16,271 nt of DNA, taken from Methylobacterium sp. GTDB lineage: Bacteria; Pseudomonadota; Alphaproteobacteria; Rhizobiales; Beijerinckiaceae. The stretch is taken from assembly GCA_021154065.1 (NCBI GenBank), contig JAJKJG010000032.1:1-16271 (forward strand), written 5' to 3'. Position numbers and translations under genes: made by a program. Shown piece by piece: positions 1 to 7,490 of the stretch (within the stretch, counting starts at the first letter, position 1; every line of letters begins with the position of its first letter). The notes under the pieces were generated by a model. The model saw only the letters and a program-made list of their open reading frames with translations, ran no database searches and had not been told where the DNA came from.

Positions 1-542
1 CCGAGCCTGGCGATGAACTGCTTTGCCGACTCGAAGGTCGGGTCGCCGGTGGCGATGCCGCGGATGAGCTCGACGAGCTGCATCACCGGCACCGGGTTCA
101 TGAAGTGGATGCCGATGAACTGCTCCGGACGGTCGGTCGCGGCGGCAAGCCGGGTGATCGAGATCGACGAGGTGTTCGAGGCGATCATCACCTCGGGGCG
201 CAGCACCGGGTGGAGCGCGTCGAAGATCTTCTTCTTCAGCGCCTCGTTCTCGGTCGCGGCCTCGATGACGATGTCGCACTCGGAAAAATCCTGGTAGGCC
301 GCCGCCGGCCTGATGCGGCCGAGCGCGGCCTGGCGCTCGGCGTCGGTGATCGCGCCCTTCGAGACCTGGCGCGACATGTTGCCGTTGATCGTCGCGAGCC
401 CGGCGGTGATGCGGTCCTCGGAGATGTCGTTGAGGCGCACGTCGAGCCCGGCAAGCGCGCAGACATGGGCGATGCCGTTGCCCATCTGGCCGGCGCCGAT
501 CACCCCGACGGTCTTGATCTCAGTGCCTGTCGCTTGGCCCAT
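1..542 (-). CDS. hbdA: 3-hydroxybutyryl-CoA dehydrogenase, N-terminal part (cut by window edge)
   Basis: NAD(P)-dependent 3-hydroxyacyl-CoA dehydrogenase, oxidising or forming (S)-3-hydroxybutyryl-CoA in fatty acid or butyrate metabolism; cytosolic. About 180 residues are visible. A Rossmann nucleotide-binding motif GAGQMG lies at residues 16-21, with an acidic residue (D39) at the end of the second strand. VIEAATEN follows at 92-99, SNTSSIS at 122-128 and the catalytic-His block GIHFMNPVPV at 144-153. The rest of the protein, including the dimerising C-terminal domain, lies beyond the left edge. I chose ATG at 542 because GGGGCAGG stands just upstream and the protein then begins close to the first beta strand. 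An in-frame ATG at 563 would add seven residues. It follows etfA on the same strand after 30 bp, so the dehydrogenase and its electron acceptor flavoprotein are probably co-transcribed, a common Hyphomicrobiales arrangement. Confidence 0.93.
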   Translation of the reverse strand, partial: MGQATGTEIKTVGVIGAGQMGNGIAHVCALAGLDVRLNDISEDRITAGLATINGNMSRQVSKGAITDAERQAALGRIRPAAAYQDFSECDIVIEAATENEALKKKIFDALHPVLRPEVMIASNTSSISITRLAAATDRPEQFIGIHFMNPVPVMQLVELIRGIATGDPTFESAKQFIARL

Positions 543-572
543 CGCCTGCCCCACGCCGCCCATTCATGGCGG

Positions 573-1520
573 CTATCGTCCCGCTTTCGCAAGTTCCTTC
601 TCGAGCTCCGGCAGGATCTGGAAGAGATCGCCGACAAGGCCGTAATCGGCGACCTGGAAGATCGGCGCCTCCTCGTCCTTTTTGATCGCGACGATCACCT
701 TCGAATCCTTCATGCCGGCGAGATGCTGAATGGCGCCTGAAATGCCGACCGCGATGTAGAGGTCGGGCGCCACCACCTTGCCGGTCTGCCCGACCTGCCA
801 ATCGTTCGGCGCGTAGCCGGCGTCGACCGCCGCGCGCGAGGCGCCGATCGCCGCACCGAGCTTGTCGGCGACAGGCTCGATCACCGTCTTGAAGGCGTCG
901 GCGGAGCCGAGCGAGCGCCCGCCCGAGATGATGATCCGGGCCGAGGTCAGCTCCGGGCGGTCGTTCTTGGCGATCTCCTCACCCTTGAAGGTCGAGACGC
1001 CGGGGTCGGCCGCGGCCGCGGCGCTCTCGATCGGGGCGTCGCCGCCGCCCTCGCCCACCGGCTGGAAGGCGGCGGTACGGACGGTGATCACCTTCTTGGC
1101 GTCGGTTGCCTGCACGGTCTGGATGGCGTTGCCGGCATAGACCGGGCGCTCGAAGGTGTCGGCCGAGACGACCTTGATGATGTCCGACACCTGCATCACG
1201 TCGAGGAGCGCGGCGACGCGCGGCATGACGTTCTTGCCGGTCGTCGTCGCGGCCGCGACGATCGCGTCGTAGGGACCGGCGAGCGAAGCGACGAGCGCCG
1301 CCGTCGGCTCGGCGAGCATGTGCTCGTACTGGGGGTCTTCGGCGAGGAGCACCTTCTCGACGCCGTCGAGCTTCGCCGCCGCTTGCGCGGCCGGGCGGGC
1401 GTTCAGGCCGGCGACGAGGACATGGACGGGCGCGCCAAGCGCCGTCGCCGCGGCGAGCGCCTTCGCGGTCGCGTCGCGCAGATGCGCATTGTCGTGTTCG
1501 GCGACGAGGAGCGTGGTCAT
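573..1520 (-). CDS. etfA: electron transfer flavoprotein subunit alpha
   Basis: FAD-carrying subunit of the EtfAB heterodimer. It takes electrons from acyl-CoA and related dehydrogenases and passes them to ETF-ubiquinone oxidoreductase at the membrane. The product has 315 residues, the usual length. The N-terminal half is the ETF alpha/beta fold. The C-terminal FAD domain starts near residue 193 (ARIIISGGRSLGS). The ETF-alpha signature spans 244-270 and includes GQTGKVVAPDLY and GISGAIQHLAGM, followed by the FAD-contacting segment ending DLFQILPEL. ATG at 1520 gives the standard MTTLLVAEHD start. It lies 21 bp downstream of etfB and 30 bp upstream of the 3-hydroxybutyryl-CoA dehydrogenase gene, consistent with one transcript. 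No unusual residues were noticed. Confidence 0.97.
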   Translation of the reverse strand: MTTLLVAEHDNAHLRDATAKALAAATALGAPVHVLVAGLNARPAAQAAAKLDGVEKVLLAEDPQYEHMLAEPTAALVASLAGPYDAIVAAATTTGKNVMPRVAALLDVMQVSDIIKVVSADTFERPVYAGNAIQTVQATDAKKVITVRTAAFQPVGEGGGDAPIESAAAAADPGVSTFKGEEIAKNDRPELTSARIIISGGRSLGSADAFKTVIEPVADKLGAAIGASRAAVDAGYAPNDWQVGQTGKVVAPDLYIAVGISGAIQHLAGMKDSKVIVAIKKDEEAPIFQVADYGLVGDLFQILPELEKELAKAGR

Positions 1521-1541
1521 CCAGGAACCCTTGCTGCGGCG

Positions 1542-2291
1542 CTAGAGAACGCCGGCTTCGACTTTCAGCTTCTGCACGAGATCGGCGACCGATGCGACCT
1601 TGACGCCGGCCTTGCGCCCGCCCGGCTCGACCGTCTTCAGCACCTTGAGGCGCGGCGCGACATCGACCCCGAGCGTCTCCGGCGTCGTCTCGGCGAGCGG
1701 CTTCTTCTTCGCCTTCATGATGTTCGGCAGCGAGGCGTAGCGCGGCTCGTTGAGGCGCAGGTCGGTCGTCACGATCGCCGGCAGCTTGAGCCCGACGGTC
1801 TGCAGGCCGCCGTCGACCTCGCGGGTGACGTCGATCCCGCCGTCCGTCACGACGATCTTCGAGGCGAAGGTGCCCTGCGGCCAGCCGAGGAGGGCGGCGA
1901 GCATCTGCCCGGTCTGGTTCGAATCGTCGTCGATCGCCTGCTTGCCGAGGATGACGAGCTGCGGGCTCTCCTCCTCGACGATCTTCTTCAGGATCTTGGC
2001 GACGCCGAGCGGCTCGACCGTCTCGGCGGTCTTGACCAGGATGCCGCGGTCGGCGCCCATGGCGAGCGCGGTGCGGATCGTCTCCTGGGCCTGTTGCGGC
2101 CCGATCGAGACCGCGACGATCTCGGTCGCCTTGCCCTGCTCCTTCAGCCGGATCGCCTCCTCGACGGCGATCTCGTCGAAGGGGTTCATCGACATCTTGA
2201 TGTTCGAAAGCTCGACGCCCGAGCCGTCCGCCTTGACGCGGATCTTGACGTTGAAGTCGACCACCCGCTTCACCGGCACCAGGATCTTCAT
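1542..2291 (-). CDS. etfB: electron transfer flavoprotein subunit beta
   Basis: AMP-binding subunit of the EtfAB heterodimer, partner of the adjacent EtfA. The 249-residue product matches the family length. Visible motifs are the start [17 protein letters not shown], the block [12 protein letters not shown] at 35-46, the AMP-binding stretch [17 protein letters not shown] at 115-131, and the signature region around 176-198 ([20 protein letters not shown]) that carries the recognition loop for partner dehydrogenases. The reading frame stays open upstream to 2354, but the added 21 residues are Arg-rich and unlike the family. ATG at 2291, with GAGGA about 12 bases upstream, is the natural start. 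A 151-bp gap with a strong inverted repeat separates it from the rhomboid gene, so it may have its own promoter. Confidence 0.97.
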   Translation of the reverse strand: MKILVPVKRVVDFNVKIRVKADGSGVELSNIKMSMNPFDEIAVEEAIRLKEQGKATEIVAVSIGPQQAQETIRTALAMGADRGILVKTAETVEPLGVAKILKKIVEEESPQLVILGKQAIDDDSNQTGQMLAALLGWPQGTFASKIVVTDGGIDVTREVDGGLQTVGLKLPAIVTTDLRLNEPRYASLPNIMKAKKKPLAETTPETLGVDVAPRLKVLKTVEPGGRKAGVKVASVADLVQKLKVEAGVL

Positions 2292-2360
2292 CGGAATGCT
2301 TCGTCCTCGAGAGCGGACCGCAAGCCGGCGCCGGCGCGGCTTTCGGGCCGCCACGGGAGC

Positions 2361-2390
2361 GTCCGGCCCGTCGGAATGCGAGGGCCGGAC
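2361..2390. repeat. GC-rich inverted repeat upstream of etfB
   Basis: Perfect 9-bp arms, GTCCGGCCC (2361-2369) and GGGCCGGAC (2382-2390), with a 12-base loop. It lies in the 151-bp spacer between the rhomboid stop codon and the etfB start, about 70-100 bases upstream of etfB. No T-run follows on either side, so it is not a classical intrinsic terminator. It could be an mRNA-stabilising or processing hairpin in the etfBA leader. The structure is seen; its role is unknown. Confidence 0.45.
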
Positions 2391-2442
2391 CGTAACGACG
2401 CCGCTTCGGAAATGTCAACGGAAGCGCAAGCGCCGATGCGCC

Positions 2443-3150
2443 CTACCCTCGCGTCTCGCTCACCTCCGCCCGGGCCAGCACCGGATCGTAGCGGCGGCGC
2501 AGCATGGGCGTGAGGGCGGCGCCGGCGGCGAGGCCGCCGAGATGGGCGAACCAGCCGACATCCTGGTCGCCGCTCAGGAACGCCGATCCGACCTGCAGCA
2601 GGATCCAGAACCCGATCGCGTACATGGCCGGCACCTGGAGCGGCAGGCGGCCGAAGTACAGCGCCCAGACCTTCACCCTCGGATAGAGGATCAGATACGC
2701 CGCGACGACGCCGGCGATCGCCCCGGAGGCGCCGATCAGCGGCGCCGTCGAGAGCGGGTTCATCAGGCAATGCGCCAGGCAGGCGGCGATCCCGCAGAGA
2801 AGGAAGAAGACGAGGAAGCGGGCATGCCCCATGCCATCCTCGACATTGTCGCCGAAGACCCAGAGGAACAGCATGTTGCCGGCAAGATGCAGGAACGAGC
2901 CGTGCAGGAACAGGCTCGTCACCAGCGTGATCGGCTCGGGGACGAGCGGCAGGCCCTGAGGCAGGGCCGCAGTCCCGAACAGCACCGCCGGAATGACGCC
3001 GAGCCCGGCGACGATCCGATGCTCGCTCACCGGCGAGAAGCCGAGCCCGGTCAGGAGCCAGGCGGCCGCGCAGGCGCCGATCAGGGCCCGGATCACGAGC
3101 GGCGCCTTCAGATAGGCGAGCGGAACGCCGTCATAGAGCGGCAGGAACAC
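2443..3150 (-). CDS. rhomboid family intramembrane serine protease
   Basis: Intramembrane serine protease that would cleave transmembrane segments within the inner membrane; the substrate is unknown. The product has 235 residues with about six hydrophobic segments. The catalytic dyad is visible: Ser142 in GASG (140-143) and His203 in WFAHLGG (200-206). The oxyanion/loop region HGSFLHLAGNM (83-93) supplies the conserved His83, His88 and Asn92. The start is GTG at 3150, giving MFLPLYDG, the usual opening of alphaproteobacterial homologues. Only 3 bp separate it from the upstream PduO gene, so the two are surely co-transcribed and possibly translationally coupled. Its presence between pduO and etfB looks like an insertion in an otherwise common Hyphomicrobiales gene order (inferred from memory, not compared here). 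Confidence 0.93.
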   Translation of the reverse strand: MFLPLYDGVPLAYLKAPLVIRALIGACAAAWLLTGLGFSPVSEHRIVAGLGVIPAVLFGTAALPQGLPLVPEPITLVTSLFLHGSFLHLAGNMLFLWVFGDNVEDGMGHARFLVFFLLCGIAACLAHCLMNPLSTAPLIGASGAIAGVVAAYLILYPRVKVWALYFGRLPLQVPAMYAIGFWILLQVGSAFLSGDQDVGWFAHLGGLAAGAALTPMLRRRYDPVLARAEVSETRG

Positions 3151-3153
3151 CGC

Positions 3154-3735
3154 TCAGCTCTCGCTCCGGGTCTTGCCCGGGACCCACAGCACGTCGCCGC
3201 CGCCGCGGTCGTTGACGAAGCGCGACGCGACGAACAGGAAGTCCGAGAGGCGGTTGAGGTACTTGATGGCGGCGGGCGAGACCGCCTCGCCCGGCTTTTC
3301 GGCGAGCGCGACGACAAGGCGCTCGGCGCGCCGGCACACGGTGCGGGCAAGGTGCAGCGCCGCCGCCGCCGGCGACCCGCCGGGCAGGACGAAGGAGCGC
3401 AATGGCGACAGCGCTTCGTTGAGACGATCGATCTCCCGCTCGAGCCGCTCGACCTGGGCGTCGAGGATGCGCAGTGGCTCGTAGGGCAGCGGCTTCTCCG
3501 TCTCCGGCGTCGCGAGGTCGGCGCCGAGGTCGAAGAGCTCGTTCTGGATGCGGGACAGCATCGCGTCGACCTCGCCTTCGGTGTGGAGGCGGGCGAGCCC
3601 GACGCAGGCGTTGGTCTCGTCGACGGTGCCGTAGGCCTCGACGCGCAGATCGTGCTTCTTGCGCCGCTCGCCGCTCGCGAGACCGGTCGTGCCCTTGTCG
3701 CCGGTGCGGGTGTAGATGCGGTTGAGCGCGACCAC
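3154..3735 (-). CDS. pduO: PduO-type ATP:cob(I)alamin adenosyltransferase
   Basis: Transfers the adenosyl group of ATP to cob(I)alamin to make adenosylcobalamin, the cofactor of methylmalonyl-CoA mutase and similar enzymes; cytosolic homotrimer. The product has 193 residues, normal for the family. The ATP-binding N-terminal motif TRTGDKGTTGLASG is at 9-22 and EAYGTVDETNA at 33-43. The active-site helices carry FVLPGGS (115-121), RTVCRRAER (131-139) and NRLSDFLFVASR (161-172). The start is GTG at 3735, placing the P-loop-like motif at the expected distance from the N-terminus. It follows the PagL-like gene (stop at 3749) by 13 bp and precedes the rhomboid gene by 3 bp. Linkage to etfBA and a HIG1 gene is a recurrent Hyphomicrobiales arrangement. 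Confidence 0.95.
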   Translation of the reverse strand: MVALNRIYTRTGDKGTTGLASGERRKKHDLRVEAYGTVDETNACVGLARLHTEGEVDAMLSRIQNELFDLGADLATPETEKPLPYEPLRILDAQVERLEREIDRLNEALSPLRSFVLPGGSPAAAALHLARTVCRRAERLVVALAEKPGEAVSPAAIKYLNRLSDFLFVASRFVNDRGGGDVLWVPGKTRSES

Positions 3736-3748
3736 GCGGCCGAGGTTT

Positions 3749-4342
3749 CTAGAAGCTGTAGCCGAGCCGCGCGCCGACGTTGGTGAGGCCCCGGTTCTGG
3801 CTGCAGGCGCCGGCGTTCGAGAGATGCTCGATCGTCGCCATCACGCTCCAGTTCTGCGTCAGGCGGTAGCCGAGCGAGCCCGACTCGCGAAACAGCGGCG
3901 AGCAGCCGAGCGCACTGCGGTCGACCGGAATCAGCGCCAGGTTCGACTGCGTGTTGCCGTTGTGGACGGCGCCGCCGAAGCTCGCCTCGACGAAGATCCG
4001 TTGCGTGATGTCGACCGTCCAGGTCAGGCCGGCATAGGCGAAGCTCGTGTCGCCGCGGAAATTGAGGCTGCCGCCGAGATGCGGGCGGGGGATGAAGTAG
4101 CTCGTGAACAGGTCCGCCGTCGTGAAGGGCTTGGCGAACAGGACCTCGGCCGTGGCGTTGGCGGAGCCCTGCTCCGGGCTCCAGGGATCCTGGGCCGAGA
4201 CGCCGATGCGCAGCTCCGAGACGAAGCTCATCGGCTGCGACGGCGGCGCATAGACCGCCGGCCCGGCGATATCCGCCGCCTCGGCGCCGCTCACGAGCAG
4301 CGCCATTGCAAAACCTACGCCGACGATCGGGCGAACCCGCAT
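3749..4342 (-). CDS. PagL-like acyloxyacyl hydrolase (lipid A 3-O-deacylase family)
   Basis: Probable outer-membrane beta-barrel enzyme that removes the 3-O-linked acyl chain from lipid A. The product has 197 residues. A signal peptide is visible (MRVRPIVGVGFAMALLVSGAE, cleavage likely near AEA-AD at 20-24). Alternating aromatic and polar strands run through the mature part, and it ends in GARLGYSF with a terminal Phe, the usual C-terminal signature of outer-membrane barrels. The PagL motif HLSNAG sits at 173-178, supplying candidate catalytic His173 and Ser175. The third catalytic residue of characterised PagL is a Glu some 14 residues further on. Here that stretch reads GLTNVG, so an obvious equivalent is not visible. 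Two cysteines (C147, C180) could form an extracellular disulfide. The start is ATG at 4342. Confidence 0.8.
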   Translation of the reverse strand: MRVRPIVGVGFAMALLVSGAEAADIAGPAVYAPPSQPMSFVSELRIGVSAQDPWSPEQGSANATAEVLFAKPFTTADLFTSYFIPRPHLGGSLNFRGDTSFAYAGLTWTVDITQRIFVEASFGGAVHNGNTQSNLALIPVDRSALGCSPLFRESGSLGYRLTQNWSVMATIEHLSNAGACSQNRGLTNVGARLGYSF

Positions 4343-4394
4343 TCTCAGTGACCCCCGTATTTTTCCGGATTTTTAAGCATGGCCGCCCGGCAAG

Positions 4395-4404
4395 GCTAGT
4401 CCCG
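4395..4404 (-). promoter_or_regulatory. shared upstream motif, copy 1 (before the PagL-like gene)
   Basis: The plus strand reads GCTAGTCCCG, preceded by CAAG. On the gene strand this is CGGGACTAGC followed by CTTG. The inner edge lies 53 bp upstream of the ATG at 4342. The same 10 bases stand 54 bp upstream of the TIGR02302 gene (7443-7452). Identical spacing suggests a promoter element or operator, but no consensus -35/-10 pair could be fitted around it. Confidence 0.35.
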
Positions 4405-4488
4405 GCTATGTTGCTCGTTGGCTTTGTCCGCCAGTGTGGCTGAATCGTGTCACCCCCTGCCACCTCGCCGGTTTTGGTTAACGCTTCG

Positions 4489-4680
4489 TCAATGCGCCCG
4501 GTACCAGAGCACGCCCATGATGATGATGATGGCGACGAACTGGAGGAGGACGCGGGTGCGCATCAGGGTCTGCGAGGTGTTGGGGCTGCCGCCGCGCATC
4601 ATGTTGACGAGGCCGAGCAGCAGCACGATCGCCACCGCTGCGACCGCGACCGGCACGAGGGCGGAGATGAAGCTGTCCAT
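4489..4680 (-). CDS. HIG1 domain (twin transmembrane) protein
   Basis: Small inner-membrane protein of 63 residues with two transmembrane helices (about 7-27 and 45-60) joined by a short polar loop. The HIG1 signature QX3RXRX3Q is intact: Gln37, Arg41, Arg43, Gln47. Eukaryotic HIG1 proteins (Rcf1, HIGD1A) associate with cytochrome c oxidase and respiratory supercomplexes. A similar role at the aa3-type oxidase is reasonable but inferred. The start is ATG at 4680, which gives the usual short N-terminus before the first helix. It lies 54 bp downstream of the TIGR02302 gene on the same strand and 146 bp upstream of the PagL-like gene. In related genomes the gene is commonly next to pduO. Confidence 0.92.
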   Translation of the reverse strand: MDSFISALVPVAVAAVAIVLLLGLVNMMRGGSPNTSQTLMRTRVLLQFVAIIIIMGVLWYRAH

Positions 4681-4734
4681 GGCGGCACAAGACAGGCGCG
4701 CCTTGCGGCGCGCAAGCCTCCTCGATCTGCCGGG

Positions 4735-7389
4735 CTATTGCGGGCCGTAATTGCGGCGCAGGAGGCGGTCGAAATAGTCGAGCTCCTCGCGCGGCCGCAA
4801 GGGATCGCCGAGCTTGCGCCGTAGCTCCTCCATGATCCGGCGGGCGCGCTGCACCGCCGATTCGTCGGCCGTCGGCACCTTGACGCGGCCGTCCGAGAAG
4901 TCGCGCGAGCGGGTCGGCCGGCCGAGCGGGTCGTTGTCGCGGCTGCCGGCCCGGTTGCGCCCTTGCGGCGAGCCGTCGCCCGGCATGTCGCCGGCCTGCT
5001 CGGTGCCGTCGCCCTGGCCCATCATCTGCTGCATCTGCTGGGCCATGCCCTGCATGCCGCGCTGGAGGCCCTCGAGCGCGCGACCCTGCGAATCGACCGC
5101 CGGGCCGTCCTGGCCCTGACCGAGCTGCCCTTCGGCCTCGCGCATGGCGCCTTCGGCGTCGGAAAGGCCCTGCTCGCCCTGCATGCCCATGCCGCGCATG
5201 CGGCGCTGGAGTTCCTGAAGGCGCTCGCGCAGCGCCTGCTGGCGCTGGCCGAGGCCGTTCTTGCCGTCCTGCCCGCCGTCGGCCTGCTCCTCGCCTTCGC
5301 CCTGCTCGCCCTGTTGGCCCTGCTGACCGCGTTGGCCGCGCTGGCCCTGCTGGCGCTGACCCTGCTGACGCTGGCCTTGCTGGCCGCGCTGCGTGCGCCG
5401 CTGCTGGCCCTGCTGGAACGTGTCGTCGCGCAATTGCTGCTGCTCGCGGATCATGTCGTCCATGTCCTGCATGGAGCGGTTCATCTCGCGCGCCAGCGGA
5501 TCGGTCATGCGGCTGTTCGGCCGCGCCGTCTGCAGGTTTTCGAGGATGTTGCGCAGCTGATCGAGGAGGCGCATCGCCTCGGCGACGTCGCCGCGGCGCA
5601 TCATCTCCTCCATCTGGTTGAGCATCCGGTTGAGGTCGTCCTGGCTGATGGTGCGGTCGGGCGAGCGCTGGTTTTGATCGTTCTGGCCTTGCTGCTGATC
5701 GCGCTGCATGCGCTCGGCGAACTCGCGCAGGAACTTGTCCATCGCCTGCCGGAGCTCGTCGGTCAGGCGCTTGACCTCCTCGTCGGTGGCGCCGCGCTCG
5801 AGCGCCTCGCGCAGCCGCTCCTGGGCGGCGCGCAGCTCGCGCTCGGCGTCGGAGAGGTCGCCGTCCTCGATCTGGAGCGCCATCGCCCAGAGCCATTCGG
5901 CGACCTCGAGGAGGTCGGCGTCGCTCTTAGCCGCGCGCAGGCGCTCGGAGGCGACGCGCAGGCCCATGAACACGCCCCATTGCGGCGTGAAGCGCTCCGG
6001 CTCGATGAGGAGCGCGTCGAGCGCGGCCTGGACACGCCGGCGGTCGTCGGGATCGAGCACGATCGTGCGCCGCTGCTCGACGAGCGCGCGGGCGAGCGGC
6101 TTGGTGAAGGGCCGCTGCGGCAGCGTGAAATCGACCGGCTCGCTGCGTCCCTCCTGCTCGGCCTCGTCCTTGGCGACGAGGGTCAGCTTCACCCGGGCGC
6201 CGGCCCAGGGATGCTGGGTGAGGTCGACCGTTGCCTTGGTGTCGACCTCGCCTTGCGCATCGGGCGGGAGGGTCAGCGCCATGCGGGGTGCCGGAACAAG
6301 CGCCCGGCGGCCGATGAAGCCCTCGCCTTTCTCGACCAGGCCCTCGACGGAGGCGATGCCGTAGTCGTCCTTCGCCCGATAGGTCAGGTTGAAGGTGCCG
6401 CGGACGTTGACCTCCGGCGCGCCCGCAAAGGCGATCTCCGGCGGCTTGTCCGGGATGGCCTCGACGGCGAGCCGGACCCCGCTCGCGAGCCCGGTGCGAA
6501 CGCTGAGGTCGGCGTCACCGGCGAGCGTGAAGCGTTGCTCGCGCAAATCCGCCTTCTGGTTCTCCGCGCCGGGCAGTGCCACGAGCCCGCGCCCGGGCGC
6601 GATCGCTACCTCGCCCTTGCCGGCGACGCGGATCACGACGGTCGACTTCACCGGGGCGCGCAGATGCTGCTGGCCGGCGGCGAGATCGATCATCAGCGGC
6701 GGGGTGCGGGTGTAGAGCGGCGGGTCGATCCAGCCGTCGACGCGAAGCGACGGTGCCGCCGGCGCGGCGGGGCGCCAGTCGAAGGCGCTCAGGAGCCGGG
6801 TTCCGAACTCCGGACCGGCGACGAAGGCGCTCGCGACGAGCGCGACGAGCGCCGCCGCGCGCACCGCGAAGCGGTCGCGGCGGGCCATGCCGGGCCGGGG
6901 GGTCGAGAGGCGCAGCGCCGCGACCGCGGCGTGCGCCCGATGACGGTGCAGATCCCACAGCGCCCGCGAGCCGGCGTCGTTCTCGCCAAGCGCGAGGCCG
7001 TCCTCGATCGTGCGGGCCGGACCGTGCTTGAGGCCGCTGTCGCGGTCGAGCCGCCCAAGCGCCGCGACGCGGGCCGGCCATCTCAGGCGCAGCAGCGGCC
7101 ACAGCGAGGCAAGGGCCGCAAGCCCGAACAGGGCGACGCCGATCTGACGGGACAGCGGCGCGAGATCGAGCCACAGGCCGAGCCAGGACAGGGTCAGGAA
7201 CAGGAACAGGACCAGGAGCGGCAGCCACAGGGCCGGCCAGGCGCGCTCCCACCACAGGACAAGGCGCGCCCATCCGACAAGACGATCGAGCCGTTCCCGC
7301 CAGGGGCCGCGCCAGGATCGCGGCGGCGCGCCGGCGCGGGAAGCGGCGCCGGGGCGCAAGCCCGATGCCGGGGCCGGGCTGTCGCTCAT
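4735..7389 (-). CDS. TIGR02302 / DUF4175 family membrane-anchored protein
   Basis: Large alphaproteobacterial envelope protein of unknown function, 884 residues. Hydrophobic helices at about 52-76, 82-102 and 175-192 anchor the N-terminus. A central beta-rich region (about 215-425) begins with the family-typical DGWIDPPLYTRTPP at 218-231. A long charged helical/coiled-coil region runs from about 430 to 650. A Gln/Gly/Arg repeat tract occupies 659-697 (5299-5415), and a Met/Gln-rich segment follows at about 730-795. The conserved C-terminal block runs from VKVPTADESAVQRARRIMEE to DYFDRLLRRNY. ATG at 7389 was chosen because GGAGA stands 7 bases upstream; an in-frame TTG at 7395 is less likely. 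It lies at its usual Hyphomicrobiales place between the argH-lptM-lysA cluster and the HIG1 gene, here separated from lysA by three small genes. The low-complexity tract may vary in length between strains. Confidence 0.9.
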   Translation of the reverse strand: MSDSPAPASGLRPGAASRAGAPPRSWRGPWRERLDRLVGWARLVLWWERAWPALWLPLLVLFLFLTLSWLGLWLDLAPLSRQIGVALFGLAALASLWPLLRLRWPARVAALGRLDRDSGLKHGPARTIEDGLALGENDAGSRALWDLHRHRAHAAVAALRLSTPRPGMARRDRFAVRAAALVALVASAFVAGPEFGTRLLSAFDWRPAAPAAPSLRVDGWIDPPLYTRTPPLMIDLAAGQQHLRAPVKSTVVIRVAGKGEVAIAPGRGLVALPGAENQKADLREQRFTLAGDADLSVRTGLASGVRLAVEAIPDKPPEIAFAGAPEVNVRGTFNLTYRAKDDYGIASVEGLVEKGEGFIGRRALVPAPRMALTLPPDAQGEVDTKATVDLTQHPWAGARVKLTLVAKDEAEQEGRSEPVDFTLPQRPFTKPLARALVEQRRTIVLDPDDRRRVQAALDALLIEPERFTPQWGVFMGLRVASERLRAAKSDADLLEVAEWLWAMALQIEDGDLSDAERELRAAQERLREALERGATDEEVKRLTDELRQAMDKFLREFAERMQRDQQQGQNDQNQRSPDRTISQDDLNRMLNQMEEMMRRGDVAEAMRLLDQLRNILENLQTARPNSRMTDPLAREMNRSMQDMDDMIREQQQLRDDTFQQGQQRRTQRGQQGQRQQGQRQQGQRGQRGQQGQQGEQGEGEEQADGGQDGKNGLGQRQQALRERLQELQRRMRGMGMQGEQGLSDAEGAMREAEGQLGQGQDGPAVDSQGRALEGLQRGMQGMAQQMQQMMGQGDGTEQAGDMPGDGSPQGRNRAGSRDNDPLGRPTRSRDFSDGRVKVPTADESAVQRARRIMEELRRKLGDPLRPREELDYFDRLLRRNYGPQ
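5299..5415 (-). repeat. Gln/Gly-rich low-complexity tract within the TIGR02302 gene
   Basis: About 39 codons encode degenerate units of the type QQGQR and GQQG (residues 659-697), made of CAG/CAA, GGC and CGC codons. It lies just after the coiled-coil region and before an acidic EQGEGEEQADGG linker. Such tracts expand and contract by slippage, so length polymorphism is likely. On the opposite strand it reads as a spurious Leu/Ala-rich frame. Confidence 0.75.
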
Positions 7390-7442
7390 GCCCAAATCTC
7401 CATGCGCCTTAACGCGCGTTCCCGCCCCCCGGGTCCGCCCAA

Positions 7443-7452
7443 GCTAGTCCCG
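7443..7452 (-). promoter_or_regulatory. shared upstream motif, copy 2 (before the TIGR02302 gene)
   Basis: GCTAGTCCCG on the plus strand, preceded by CAA. On the gene strand it is CGGGACTAGC followed by TTGG, 54 bp upstream of the ATG at 7389. It matches the copy at 4395-4404 in both sequence and distance to the start. On the gene strand a TGGCCA lies 17 bases upstream of TAGCTT, a weak fit to a sigma-70 promoter whose -10 would overlap this motif. Confidence 0.35.
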
Positions 7453-7490
7453 CCGGCGCGACCTGGCCAGTCCCGCCGCACCGCGACCAA

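Noticed and set aside
1320..3786. Long plus-strand frames over etfB, rhomboid and pduO
   Set aside because: Arg/Ala/Asp-rich products without motifs, opposite well-supported genes.
4359..4374. ATTTTT-CCGG-ATTTTT as a possible terminator
   Set aside because: It is a direct repeat around a 6-base palindrome, not a stem followed by T residues, and it lies just upstream of a start codon.
4478..4492. TTAA-N7-TCAA, a CtrA-like match
   Set aside because: It lies over the stop codon of the HIG1 gene and far from a start, with one half-site imperfect; likely chance.
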